A DNA stretch of 64,000 nucleotides, from NCBI GenBank assembly GCA_029990175.1, contig JARKIP010000005.1, positions 31,195,501 through 31,259,500 of the forward strand, in the 5' to 3' direction. Source of the stretch: Petunia secreta. Lineage: Eukaryota > Streptophyta > Magnoliopsida > Solanales > Solanaceae. Made by a program: the position numbers and the translations under genes. The notes under the pieces are model-generated. The model searched no databases. It saw only the letters and a list, made by a program, of their open reading frames with translations, and had not been told where the DNA came from. Below are positions 1-11,200 of the stretch, one piece after another; position 1 is the stretch's first letter; every line of letters starts with the position of its first letter.

Positions 1-3000
1 CTTTAAGTATGGCCATAGTCTTGTCCACCCCAAAGTGACCCATCAAGCCCCCGCAATGTGCTTCTTGCACTAGCACATCTCTCCAAGAGGACTCGGGGAC
101 ACACACTCGCCCATGCTTGAAAATGTAGCCATCTACCCATTGGTATTTTTCCACCCTTTCCCCACTCACTAGAGCATCATGAATGCTCTTGAGCGTTGGG
201 TCATGAGCGTACAATGACTTGATACTCTCAAAACCCACAAGTCTAGAAGCGAGAGTGGTGGCAAGAGCGAATTTTCTTGAAAGCGCATCGGCCACAACGT
301 TGTCCTTACCCTTCTTGTAATGAATTACATAAGGAAAGGACTCAACAAATTCCACCCACTTGGCATGTCTCTTGTTCAACTTTTCTTGGCCTCTTAGATG
401 CTTGAGTGACTCATGGTCACTCTTGATCACAAATTCCCGAGGCCATAGATAGTGTTGCCAATGGGCTAGAGCTCTCACGAGGGCATACAACTCCTTGTCA
501 TACGTGGAGTAATTCAAGGTTGCGCCCTTCAACTTCTCACTAAAGTAGGCAACGGGCTTCCCTTCTTGCATGAGAACACCCCCAATTCCCACCCCCGAGG
601 CATCACATTCAACCTCAAAAGCCTTCCCGAAGTCGGGCAATTGTAGCAAGGGGGCGGTACTCAACCTACCTTTCAATTCTTGGAAAGCTCTCTCTTGAGA
701 CTCTCCCCACACAAAGGGTTTATCTTTCTTCACCAACTCGGTGAGTGGTGCGGCAATGGTGCTAAAGTCTCTAACAAAGCGCCGATAGAAACTAGCAAGG
801 CCATGGAAACTCCTCACATGAGAAACGGTGGTAGGAGTAGGCCAATCTCTAATGGCTTCAACTTTGGACTCATCAACTTCCACACCATTGACACTAACAA
901 CAAAGCCCAAAAAGACAACCTTTTCAACACAAAAGGCACACTTCTTAAAGTTGGCATAGAGCTTTTCGGCTCGTAGCACTTCAAGCACTTGACTCAAGTG
1001 GCCCACATGGTCGTCTATTGACTTGCTATAAATCAATATGTCATCAAAGTAGACGACCACGAATTTGTTGATAAATGGCTTAAGCACGTGGTTCATTAAT
1101 CTCATGAAAGTGCTAGGTGCGTTGGAGAGGCCGAAGGGCATCACCAACCATTCATATAGACCAAATTTAGTCTTGAATGCGGTTTTCCACTCATCACCCG
1201 GTTTCATCCGGATTTGGTGGTAGCCGGACCTAAGGTCTATTTTAGAAAAGACACTAGAACCACTAAGCTCATCCAACATATCATCCAAACGAGGTATGGG
1301 ATGTCGATACTTTACCGTGATCTTGTTGACCGCTCGACAATCCACACACATCCTCCAAGTGCCATCCTTCTTTGGAACAAGGATCACGGGCACGGCACAA
1401 GGGCTCAAGCTCTCCCTCACCAAGCCTTTGGTGAGCAACTCATCAATTTGCTTTTGTAGCTCCCTTGTGTCCTCGGGGTTGCTCCTATATGCCGGCTTGT
1501 TGGGAATTTGAGATCCCGGGACAAAGTCAATTTGATGTTCAATGCCCCTCAAAGGAGGCAATCCATCCGGCATCTCATCCGGGAACATGTCCTCATAAAC
1601 CTTCAAAACATTTTCAATGGCACTAGGCAAAGGGTTAGGGTTAGATAAATAATCACTTTCGGAATTTAAAACCATACCTTTGTGCACTAGGCATATGAGC
1701 ATTTTGGTGCCATCATTACCTTTCAAAATCTCACCCGGTTGCATCATGGCACACATGCGACCGGTGGAAGTTGGTGGAGTTTCGGCCAAAGATTTGGCCA
1801 CAACCGGAGACTTGGCCTTAGCCGTTTCCCTCAACTCTTTCATGCGCCGATAGTCCTCACTTACTTGTTTCGGGGTCAAAGGTGTAAGTACGAACCTTTT
1901 TCCCTCATGTTTCACCGTGTAAGTGTTGGCCCGGCCATCATGAACCACTTGTTTGTCGTATTGCCAAGGCCTTCCAAACAAAAGATGGCAAGCTTGCATT
2001 GGCATCACGTCAAACATGTGTTCATCTTGATAGTTTCCAATCTTGAACCTAACCAAGACTTGCTTCACTACCCTCAATTCCCCACACTCACTTAGCCATT
2101 GCAAACGGTAGGGGCTCGGGTGTTTAATGGTAGTCAACTTCAATTGTGAGACCAAAGATTGGCTCACCACATTTGCACAACTACCCGAGTCAATAATCAT
2201 GGAACAAACTTGCCCCCTCACTCTACAACGGGCATGGAACAAGTTCTCCCTTTGCTCATCTTCCCTCTCCTCACTCAACATAGTTCCCAAAATGCGGCGT
2301 ACCACAAGGAACATATTAGGATCATCCCCCTCCGTCGCTCTCTCCTCACCTTCACCCTCAACTTCCTCACTCTCCTCCTCATCATCTTCCTCGGGCTCAC
2401 TTTCCCCCTCATAGACCAACCCATCATCCATTACAATCATTGTTTTCCGGGTAGGGCACTCTTTGGCAAAGTGGCCATAACCCTTGCATTTATGACATTG
2501 GAAGGAAGAAGAAGAAGGAGTATTTAAAGTAGTTTTAGAAGTACCTCCAACTTCTTTGTGGTCGCTCTTCGGGGTAGCCTTCTCAAAAGGCTTCTTTACA
2601 TCTCGACTCCCACTTGCCCCACTAGCATATGGGCTCTTCCATTCTTTGGTGCGAGTTGAAGGAGTGGTGGTGGTAGTACTCCTATAGCGAGGAGCCTTTT
2701 CTTCTTTGAGCCATTTCTCGGCTTCAACCGCGGCATCACAAACATCTTGCAAGGAGTGGAAGATGTGAAGTCTCAATTGGGAAGCAATCTCCCTACTCAA
2801 GCCACTTTTGAAACGGATGATAGCTTGTTCTTCATCCTCCGTTTCCATGTCAAGAGCCATCCGGTTTTTCTCAAAGTCGTTGAAATATTCATCAACGGAC
2901 TTGTAGCCTTGCTTCAATTCATAGAGCTTTTTGAGTTGCTCTTGTCGATACTTGGGAGTCACATACTTGTTGTTCATAACTTCTTTCAATTCTTCCCAAG

Positions 3001-3775
3001 TGATGTTCATCCGCAACCCAAGTCTTCTCCTTGATCGCTTGATGGATTCCCACCAAGTAGAGGCATAGGACTCAAATGATGAAATGGCATAAGTGGCCTT
3101 CTTCTCCTCGGTCATATCATTTGTGTCAAAGACCCGCTCCAATTGGATCTTCCATTCAAGAAATGCTTCCGGATCACTAGTCCCCTTGAAAGGCGGGATA
3201 GTGATCTTGACACTATTGAGATTAGTGTCTCGACCCCCACGGTGTTGTTCCGGTTGAACCCCATAGTTGTCATCAACATCTTCATATTCCCTTCCCAAGT
3301 TTCTTCCCATATAAGCTCTTGGTGGTCCTCGACCTCGACCACGACCTCTATCTATACCTCGGCCTCCATTCATCGCCCTCCTATTTGGATAGGGGACATC
3401 AAAGTAATCATCATCAAGTCCGAGGCCCTCCCCTTCTTGAGCTTCATCAACTTGCTCAAGAGGTGCAATGTTTCTCCGTGGCCTTAGGAATGGAACATCT
3501 CCTTGGGGATTGCCCAAGGGTTGGGGATTGCCCAACATTCTTTCTCTAGCAAGAGCCTCATCCCTCAACCGTTGTCGACGAACTAGCTCCGCATATTGAT
3601 CCGGCTTCATGATGGAATCATCACTAGTGCCTTCATTGGGGTCCTTTTGGACACTCGGGGTCCTCTCCTTTTCAAGAACCTCCATTTTAAGGTTTAGGGC
3701 CTTCACCTCGGCTAACAAGCTAGCCAAGACGTCGGTTGGAACCTCAATGGTACTCTTTGCCTTCTCCTCCGCCAT
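1..3775 (-). CDS. gag-pol: E1 Gag-Pol polyprotein (Gag, PR, RT, RNase H, start of IN), partial
   Basis: Start chosen at the ATG at 3775 (protein begins MAEEKAKS), just downstream of a YAG|GTAC sequence shared by the gag genes here. About 1258 codons are visible; the frame is still open at base 1. In order: coiled-coil Gag N-terminus, RG-rich stretch near residues 150-175, Gag core, CX2CX4HX4C zinc knuckle (about 427-440), retropepsin DSG (about 529-531), RT with MPFG (about 879) and catalytic YFDD (about 909-912), RNase H, and the first two histidines of the integrase HHCC finger near the window edge. Unlike E3 it keeps the 77 bases at 3031-3107, so gag and pol form one frame. I saw no stop, but did not translate every codon of this edge frame. 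Confidence 0.9.
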   Translation of the reverse strand, partial: MAEEKAKSTIEVPTDVLASLLAEVKALNLKMEVLEKERTPSVQKDPNEGTSDDSIMKPDQYAELVRRQRLRDEALARERMLGNPQPLGNPQGDVPFLRPRRNIAPLEQVDEAQEGEGLGLDDDYFDVPYPNRRAMNGGRGIDRGRGRGRGPPRAYMGRNLGREYEDVDDNYGVQPEQHRGGRDTNLNSVKITIPPFKGTSDPEAFLEWKIQLERVFDTNDMTEEKKATYAISSFESYASTWWESIKRSRRRLGLRMNITWEELKEVMNNKYVTPKYRQEQLKKLYELKQGYKSVDEYFNDFEKNRMALDMETEDEEQAIIRFKSGLSREIASQLRLHIFHSLQDVCDAAVEAEKWLKEEKAPRYRSTTTTTPSTRTKEWKSPYASGASGSRDVKKPFEKATPKSDHKEVGGTSKTTLNTPSSSSFQCHKCKGYGHFAKECPTRKTMIVMDDGLVYEGESEPEEDDEEESEEVEGEGEERATEGDDPNMFLVVRRILGTMLSEEREDEQRENLFHARCRVRGQVCSMIIDSGSCANVVSQSLVSQLKLTTIKHPSPYRLQWLSECGELRVVKQVLVRFKIGNYQDEHMFDVMPMQACHLLFGRPWQYDKQVVHDGRANTYTVKHEGKRFVLTPLTPKQVSEDYRRMKELRETAKAKSPVVAKSLAETPPTSTGRMCAMMQPGEILKGNDGTKMLICLVHKGMVLNSESDYLSNPNPLPSAIENVLKVYEDMFPDEMPDGLPPLRGIEHQIDFVPGSQIPNKPAYRSNPEDTRELQKQIDELLTKGLVRESLSPCAVPVILVPKKDGTWRMCVDCRAVNKITVKYRHPIPRLDDMLDELSGSSVFSKIDLRSGYHQIRMKPGDEWKTAFKTKFGLYEWLVMPFGLSNAPSTFMRLMNHVLKPFINKFVVVYFDDILIYSKSIDDHVGHLSQVLEVLRAEKLYANFKKCAFCVEKVVFLGFVVSVNGVEVDESKVEAIRDWPTPTTVSHVRSFHGLASFYRRFVRDFSTIAAPLTELVKKDKPFVWGESQERAFQELKGRLSTAPLLQLPDFGKAFEVECDASGVGIGGVLMQEGKPVAYFSEKLKGATLNYSTYDKELYALVRALAHWQHYLWPREFVIKSDHESLKHLRGQEKLNKRHAKWVEFVESFPYVIHYKKGKDNVVADALSRKFALATTLASRLVGFESIKSLYAHDPTLKSIHDALVSGERVEKYQWVDGYIFKHGRVCVPESSWRDVLVQEAHCGGLMGHFGVDKTMAILK

Positions 3776-5061
3776 GTACCTACAACAATCAAAAACAAGA
3801 AAGGAAGATTAGAGTAAAAGTCCTCACTCACTCCCTCACCTTTGCTTGTCGCTCGGGTTCACTCAAGCTTGGGGGTTGGTTTCACACAAACTTGAAATCA
3901 ATGGCCTCCTCGTAGTTGCGCAACCTCCTCAAAGATCAAACCAAAATACAAGAACCAAATGCTCTTCGGGAAGAGTGGATTCAATGGGACTCGATCAACG
4001 CCAAGCTATTTGGTGCGCACTTGAACCAAACAATTAACTACGAATCTTCTTTGGATTCTACTCTCCTCCTAGGCACGAGTATCCTATTCGCACAAGGGAT
4101 TAGTACTAATTGGGTAGAAGTGTTACCCTCAAGGTACCAACCGGAAGTGGCGCGATCAAATGTTCAAAGATCGATTCGCCACTAAACGGATTCGGAATTG
4201 GACGAATTTTGGTTTGTGATCTAGAAACTCACCATATTTGATGATGCTATGGGAGTTTTGGTGGTTGGGAACTGTTACGACACCTTTGCGAACGTTCTGT
4301 CCAACTTCAGGAAATTCTGGAAATTGGTTCCCTTCGCGATCGCGTGCAGATGAGCGCGACCGCGATGAACAAAATTCAGAATTGGCGCGATAGCGCGAGA
4401 CCTTGCGCGATCGCGCAGGTTTGTTCAGCTGAACCAGAATTTCGACAGAAAAACAGCAGTTTTGGCACAACAACAACCCAAATGCAATGTATTTCAGTTT
4501 TCAAGCTTTCCAAAGATGTTTTTCAGCTGGAACAAACATTCCCCAATAGTTCATACACAAAAACAACCATCAAACAACTTGTTTTCAAAGATTTTTTTGA
4601 CAAGTTCTTCAATATTTCCAAACCTTCAAGAACCAAATTTTCGATTTTCACTACAATACTCCAAATGATGTTATGTTGGTATCAAAACAACGGGAAAACT
4701 ATTGTGAACAATCCCCGATACCAAACATTCACAATATCATAACATCAAGCAAGTTTTGGCAAATTTTGCAAAATACCCAACCTAGGGTTCAATTTTTGAA
4801 CTTTTGATTTTCAACTCCAAAACGCATTTTGTTGGTACCCAATTGTCGGGTTCACGTAAACAAACAATTCCCGATAATCAAAACCAACAAAATCGTAACA
4901 CAAGCGATTTCCTCCAAATTTTTGGGTTTTTGAGTTTTTTTTTTTGAATTTTTTTTCTTCTTTTCAATATAACAAGAACAAGAACACGAAAATAAATGCG
5001 GAACAAAGATGACAAGCACGAAGAGTAGGACGAGGGCTCGTAAGAACGCAACCCTAGCCTT
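3776..5061 (-). other. E1 untranslated leader with GCGATCGCG-type palindromes
   Basis: No gene; this is the leader between the primer site and gag. On the minus strand it ends in a pyrimidine-rich tract and TTGTAGGTAC just before the gag ATG, resembling a 3' splice site. A cluster of CGCGATCGCG and variants (CGCGATAGCGCG, GCGCGACCGCG) lies at 4333-4420, the same motif class as in this element's LTR. The rest is AT-rich, with homopolymer runs near 4920-4960. Confidence 0.75.
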
Positions 5062-5073
5062 GCTCTGATACCA
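5062..5073 (-). other. E1 primer binding site (initiator tRNA-Met)
   Basis: The minus strand reads TGGTATCAGAGC, complementary to the 3' end of plant initiator tRNA-Met, 2 bases from the LTR edge. It primes minus-strand cDNA synthesis. Confidence 0.93.
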
Positions 5074-5075
5074 AC

Positions 5076-5825
5076 TGATGCAATCGAAAATACGAAAGCG
5101 ATAAAAGATAAGAAACGAGACGAGACTCACACTAAAGTCGAGTAGCAACGAAGAACTTGTTCCGTTACACCCCGAGCGATTGGAAAGAATCACCTACGCT
5201 AAGCAACTATCCTCAAGAGACACGAGGCTCAAGCAAATAGAATGATCGAAGATGGATTGAAGAGCAACTTGGATTCATCCAATTGATTTCAAGCCAAAAG
5301 AGTTACAATGTCAAGAGCTATGCTCATTCAATGTGTTTTGTGTTCAAAGTAGTGTTAAAACAATAAATGATGAAAGAGGGCATTTATAGCACCTCATTAC
5401 AATGTTTCCTAGCATTCTGGTCCGCTGCTACTCGAGTGTTCTTCGCGATCGCGCAGAGTTATATGCGATCGCGTGGAACACTAAAATGCAGAAGGTCGCG
5501 ATAGCGCGAGTCTTGGCGCGATCGCGCAGGCAAAAGAAATGGTCATCGCGATCGCGTGAGTGATGGACGCGATCGCGAAGAGCAAGTTTCCAGTCTTAGG
5601 CAGTAAGCTCAGCAGACTTCCCCTGTTTTTGCCCTGTTTTGCTCCCCTGCTTCTTGCACTGTTTCCTGCCCTGTTTCCACATGGAGTGAGCTCCAATGCA
5701 TTGCCTTTAAGTCCTTCCCCGAGCTCGTCTCATCCACGCCTCTCCAAACCAAGTGTAGGTGAGCGTCTTGTATGTCCTTGGCTTGACTTCGAGTGAATGG
5801 TCTCGATGCAATTTGGGTTGCATCA
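5076..5825 (-). repeat. E1 5' LTR (750 bp)
   Basis: Bounded by the inverted termini TGATGCA...TGCATCA and homologous over its full 750 bp to both E3 LTRs. Five CGCGATCGCG palindromes plus one CGCGATAGCGCG lie at 5442-5580, upstream (minus sense) of a TATA box, GCTATAAATG, at 5381-5390. The array is thus in U3 and the TATA box sets the approximate transcript start. In a 3' LTR the same U3 would encode the last ~70 residues of the polyprotein, as seen in E3. Confidence 0.93.
5381..5390 (-). promoter_or_regulatory. E1 LTR TATA box
   Basis: The minus strand reads GCTATAAATG about 50 bases downstream of the palindrome array and before the U5 end; position and sequence fit the LTR core promoter. 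Confidence 0.7.
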
Positions 5826-6167
5826 GTAAGCTTGGGAAACACTATAAATAGCCAAGCCTAGCTTATTTTACACTTAGTTATGTTGAATGATGAATTGAAT
5901 ATTGTAAAGAGTGGATTCTCTTTAGGTTTATGAAAACCAACCTTAGTTGGGACTTGTTACTTCTAGTGGATTCTAGTTGCCTAACAACCCTGCCCCGATC
6001 ATTCTATTTGCGAGTCCCAAGTGTGGCTCGAGGGTAGTTGCATAGCGTAGGTGTTCTTGTCCTTCTCTCGGGGTGTAACGGAACAAGTTCTCCGTTGCTA
6101 CTTGGGATTAGAGATCGAGTTACGTCTCGTTCTTATCTTTTACTTTTTCCGAGTTTGATTCTCATCA
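5826..6167 (+). repeat. E2 5' LTR, 3' part only
   Basis: Remnant cut by E1. It starts at the TSD (GTAAG), has a TATA box ACTATAAATA at 5841-5850, and ends GATTCTCATCA before the primer site. Its R-U5 matches both LTRs of L and is close to that of D. The upstream U3 part must lie to the left of E1, outside the window. Confidence 0.9.
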
Positions 6168-6170
6168 GTT

Positions 6171-6182
6171 TGGTATCAGAGC
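6171..6182 (+). other. E2 primer binding site (initiator tRNA-Met)
   Basis: TGGTATCAGAGC, 3 bases after the LTR end at 6167. Confidence 0.93.
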
Positions 6183-7411
6183 AAGGCTCGAGTTTTGTTT
6201 CTACAAACCCCCGACCCTTGATTCTTCGTGCCTAGTATCCTCTTTTAGTTTTCTTGTTGTTGAAGATATTAGAAAGGAGAAAATTACAAAAAAATTGAAA
6301 AATTGAAAAATACAAAAATTTGGTGTAACTTGTTGATTTGGATGATGTGTGATATGGGTGTTATGGATTCTTGGTCGTGATTGATTTCCCATTACTTAGG
6401 TACCAAAATTGTTGGAATTGGTGAAGTTTGAAAAATTGAAACTCCAAAACCCCTTAAACCCTTTGAAGAACTTGTTCTTGATGGATTTTGGCTTGATTCT
6501 TGGGTTGGGTTGATGTTTGATTGAAAACTTGATATTGGGGATTGATCTTCATTGAAAAAAAACGATTCGGTACCAATTTTGTGGGATTTGAGTATGTATA
6601 ACACCAAGTTTGATGAATCACAATCCATTTTGAAAACCCTTTGAAAAACCCCCCTTGTTCTTGAGTTCTTGGCATTGAATCTTGAAATTGATTGACTGTT
6701 TGGATGTTAATGTGATTGGGGTTTGTTAAGGAAGATCAAAAACAACTTTGGGTATCATTGGATTGTGAAAACAAGTTGAAAACATCGGATTTGGAGCTTG
6801 AAAATCGACTTGAAACGAGTTTGGAACGAGTTGGGAAAGGCTTCAGGCCAGGCGCCCCGCCTAAGCCAGGCGCCCCGCCTGACTTGGCTACTGCCTAAGT
6901 CTCAGGCGCCCCGCCTAGACCCAGGCGCCCCGCCTGAAATACTGCACAGTCTTGGGCGCCCCTCCTGAGTTCAGGCGCCCCACCTGAGTGCTGAACGAGT
7001 TGTTTTGGGTAGAATTTCGTAGGTATTCCCATTTGTTTGATTGCATTAGTTCCGGTTAGTGCTATTAGAGTATAATCCTACTCGATTAGTACTAATCACT
7101 TTGAGCTATTAGGATCATCGTGCCTAGAAAGGAGACTAGAATTCAAAGAAGATCCGTAGTATCTTTTGGTTCAAGTCCTCACTTCAAATTGCTTAGCGTT
7201 CATCGAGTCATATCAACTCCACTGGCCCCGGAGTACAATTGGCTTGTGAATAGTTGGTTGGGTTGAGGATTGATAGTCAACTCCTTGAAGCTTTTGGTAA
7301 CAAGTCCGAGTGAAATATCCACCACCACCCCCAAAAGAGTGATCCGAGTGAACTCAAGTGAGGGAGTGAGTGAGGTCTTTTACTAACGTTTGTTGCTTCC
7401 TTGTAGGTACA
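6183..7411 (+). other. E2 leader with AGGCGCCCCGCCT-type palindromes
   Basis: No gene. A long AT-rich leader nearly identical in content to the leaders of L and (inverted) D. A cluster of AGGCGCCCCGCCT motifs, two 5-base arms AGGCG/CGCCT around CCC, lies at 6846-6990. It ends in a T-rich tract and TTGTAGGTAC directly before the gag ATG at 7412, resembling a splice acceptor. Confidence 0.75.
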
Positions 7412-7476
7412 ATGGCAAACGATGGAGATGATCCCATGAAGAACTTCATGGCCACCATCATGGCTAAATTGGAGGA

Positions 7477-8226
7477 TGATGCAATCGAAAATACGAAAGC
7501 GATACAAGATAAGAAACGAGACGAGACTCACACTAAAGTCGAGTAGCAACGAAGAACTTGTTCCGTTACACCCCGAGCGATTGGAAAGAATCACCTACGC
7601 TAAGCAACTATCCTCAAGAGACACGAGGCTCAAGCAAATAGAATGATCGAAGATGGATTGAAGAGCAACTTGGATTCATCCAATTGATTTCAAGCCAAAA
7701 GAGTTACAATGTCAAGAGCTATGCTCATTCAATGTGTTTTGTGTTCAAAGTAGTGTTAAAACAATAAATGATGAAAGAGGGCATTTATAGCACCTCATTA
7801 CAATGTTTCCTAGCATTCTGGTCCGCTGCTACTCGAGTGTTCTTCGCGATCGCGCAGAGTTATACGCGATCGCGTGGAACACTAAAATGCAGAAGGTCGC
7901 GATAGCGCGAGTCTTGGCGCGATCGCGCAGGCAAAAGAAATGGTCATCGCGATCGCGTGAGTGATGGACGCGATCGCGAAGAGCAAGTTTCCAGTCTTAG
8001 GCAGTAAGCTCAGCAGACTTCCCCTGTTTTTGCCCTGTTTTGCTCCCCTGCTTCTTGCACTGTTTCCTGCCCTGTTTCCACATGGAATGAGCTCCAATGC
8101 ATTGCCTTTAAGTCCTTCCCCGAGCTCGTCTCATCCCCGCCTCTCCAAACCAAGTGTAGGTGAGCGTCTTGTATGTCCTTGGCTTGACTTCGAGTGAATG
8201 GTCTCGATGCAATTTGGGTTGCATCA
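7477..8226 (-). repeat. E3 3' LTR (750 bp)
   Basis: Termini TGATGCA and TGCATCA. The palindrome array of CGCGATCGCG lies at about 7843-7981 and the TATA box (minus) at 7781-7790. The pol frame enters this LTR at its U3 edge (8226) and stops at 8010, so U3 encodes the protein tail with the TRSQAK motif. Confidence 0.95.
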
Positions 8227-11200
8227 TCCTCCCCTTCTTGAGAAGATTTCGTCCTCGAAATTGAGGCGTCCTCCTCCAAGGTGTCGTCACCTACATCAAA
8301 AGAAGTCAAGTCACTAACATTGAAAGTAGTCGATACATTATACTCACCGGGCAAATCTATCACGTATGCATTGTTGTTGATCTTAGACAACACTTGGAAT
8401 GGTCCATCGCCCCTTGGTGCCAACTTTCCTTTCCTTTGGATGGGAAATCTTTCCTTTCGGAAATGCACCCATACCCAATCTCCCTTCTTGAACTCCACCT
8501 TCTTTCTTCCTTTGTTCCTCTTGGTTGCTATCTTCTCATAAGCCTCTTCCAAAGCCTTCCGCGCTTTGGCGTGAAGTTCAAGTAACGCCTTGGCCCGAGC
8601 TTTACCTTCAAAATCAACAACCACATCCCTTGGCAAAGGGGTAAGATCAAGAGGAATCAATGGGTTAAAACCATAAACACACTCAAATGGAGTCATGCCA
8701 ATCATGCGATGTAAAGTGCGGTTATATGCAAACTCCATGAGTGGTAGCTTATCAATCCAAGTCCCGGCCTTTCCTTTGGTCATAGCTCGTAGTAGAGCTC
8801 CCAAAGTCCGGTTCACCACCTCGGTTTGCCCATCGGTTTGAGGGTGGTGGGACGTGGAGAAGAGCAATTTGGTGCCAAGAGCACCCCACAAACATTTCCA
8901 AAAATGGCTAAGGAACTTGGAGTCCCTATCACTAACAATGGTGCGAGGCACCCCATGCAATTTCAAGACATGATCAATAAACAAGGAAGCTACATGATGG
9001 GCATCATTAGTCTTTTTGCACGGAATGAAGTGAGCCATTTTGGAGAATCGGTCAACGACAACAAAAATGCTATCGTGTCCTCCTCTAGTCCGGGGTAAAG
9101 CCATGACAAAATCCATAGAAAGATCAACCCACGGACTAGTAGGGATGGGCAAAGGAGTGTATAGTCCTTGGTTGTTGGATCTAGACTTGGCCCTCTTGCA
9201 ATCCAAGCAAGCATTGCAAAATCGTTCCACAAGAGGCCTCATTTTTGGCCAATGGAATTGCTCTTTAAGTATGGCCATAGTCTTGTCCACCCCAAAGTGA
9301 CCCATCAAGCCCCCGCAATGTGCTTCTTGCACTAGCACATCTCTCCAGGAGGACTCGGGAACACACACTCGCCCATGCTTGAAAATGTAGCCATCTACCC
9401 ATTGGTATTTCTCCACCCTTTCCCCACTCACTAGCGCATCATAAATGCTCTTGAGCTTTGGGTCATGAGCGTACAATGACTTGATACTCTCAAAACCCAC
9501 AAGTCTAGAAGCGAGAGTGGTGGCAAGAGCGAATTTTCTTGAAAGCGCATCGGCCACAATATTGTCCTTACCCTTTTTGTAATGAATTACATAAGGAAAG
9601 GACTCAATGAACTCCACCCACTTGGCATGTCTCTTGTTCAACTTTTCTTGACCTCTTAGATGTTTGAGTGACTCATGGTCACTCTTAATCACAAATTCCC
9701 GAGGCCATAGATAGTGTTGCCAATGGGCTAAGGCTCTCACGAGGGCATACAACTCCTTGTCATACGTGGAGTAATTCAAGGTTGCGCCCTTCAACTTCTC
9801 ACTAAAGTAGGCAACGGGTCTCCCTTCTTGCATGAGAACACCCCCAATTCCCACCCCTGAGGCATCACATTCAACCTCAAAAGCCTTCCCGAAGTCGGGC
9901 AATTGTAGCAAGGGAGCGGTACTCAGCCTACCTTTCAATTCTTGGAAAGCTCTCTCTTGAGACTCTCCCCACACAAAGGGTTTATCTTTCTTCACCAACT
10001 CGGTGAGTGGTGCGGCAATGGTGCTAAAGTCTCTAACAAAGCGCCGATAGAAACTAGCAAGGCCATGGAAACTCCTCACATGAGAAACGGTGGTAGGAGT
10101 AGGCCAATCTCTAATGGCTTCAACTTTGGACTCATCAACTTCCACACCATTGGCACTAACAACAAAGCCCAAAAAGACAACCTTTTCAACACAAAAGGCA
10201 CACTTCTTAAAGTTGGCATAGAGCTTTTCGGCTCGTAGCACTTCAAGCACTTGACTCAAGTGGCCCACATGGTCGTCTATTGACTTGCTATAAATCAATA
10301 TGTCATCAAAGTAGACGACCACGAATTTGTTGATAAATGGCTTAAGCACGTGGTTCATTAATCTCATGAAAGTGCTAGGTGCGTTGGAGAGGCCGAAGGG
10401 CATCACCAACCATTCATATAGACCAAATTTAGTCTTGAATGCGGTTTTCCACTCATCACCCGGTTTCATCCGGATTTGGTGGTAGCCGGACCTAAGGTCT
10501 ATTTTTGAAAAGACACTAGAACCACTAAGCTCATCCAACATGTCATCCAAACGAGGTATGGGATGTCGATACTTTACCGTGATCTTGTTGACCGCTCGAC
10601 AATCCACACACATCCTCCAAGTGCCATCCTTTTTTGGAACGAGGATCACGGGCACGGCACAAGGACTCAAGCTTTCCCTCACCAAGCCCTTTGTAAGCAA
10701 CTCATCAATTTGTTTTTGCAACTCCCTTGTGTCCTCGGGATTGCTTCTATATGCCGGCTTGTTGGGGATTTGAGATCCCGGGACAAAATCAATTTGATGT
10801 TCAATACCTCTCAAGGGAGGTAGTCCATCCGGCATCTCTTCCGGAAACATGTCCTCGTAGACCTTCAAAACATTGTCAATGGCACTAGGCAAAGGGTTAG
10901 GGTTAGATAAATAATCACTTTCGGAATTTAAAACCATACCTTTGTGCACTAGGCATATGAGCATCTTGGTGCCATCATTACCTCTCAAAACCTCACCCGG
11001 TTGCATCATGGCACACATGCGACCGGTGGGAGATGGTGGAGTCTCGGCCAAAGATTTGGCCACAATCGGAGACTTGGCCTTAGCCGCTTCCCTCAATTCT
11101 TTCATGCGCCGATAGTCTTCACTTACTTGTTTCGGGGTCAAAGGTGTAAGTACGAACCTTTTTCCCTCATGTTTCACCGTGTAAGTGTTGGCCCGGCCAT

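Larger units (their letters stand above)
1..5825 (-). mobile_element. E1: autonomous-type Ty3/gypsy LTR retrotransposon, partial
   Basis: Minus-strand element cut by the left window edge. Reading right to left it shows the 5' LTR (5825-5076), tRNA-Met primer site, an untranslated leader and gag-pol down to base 1. The 3' LTR is outside the window. It is inserted in the LTR of E2; the 5 bases after its right end are GTAAG, the expected TSD, but the partner copy is out of view. Its body aligns with E3 at a constant offset of 9262 bases, apart from one 77-bp gap in E3 and a different leader. E1 and E3 are thus two copies of one family. Confidence 0.95.

Noticed and set aside
680..3549. Several plus-strand open frames of 70-120 codons over E1 (and their copies at 9942-12734).
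   Set aside because: They lie antisense to gag-pol, recur identically in E3 at the same offset, and show no independent motif; they are shadows of the minus-strand gene.
7472..7490. Intact Gag start at 7412 as a functional gene.
   Set aside because: Only 65 bases precede the E3 LTR, and the remaining gag is cut again by E4.
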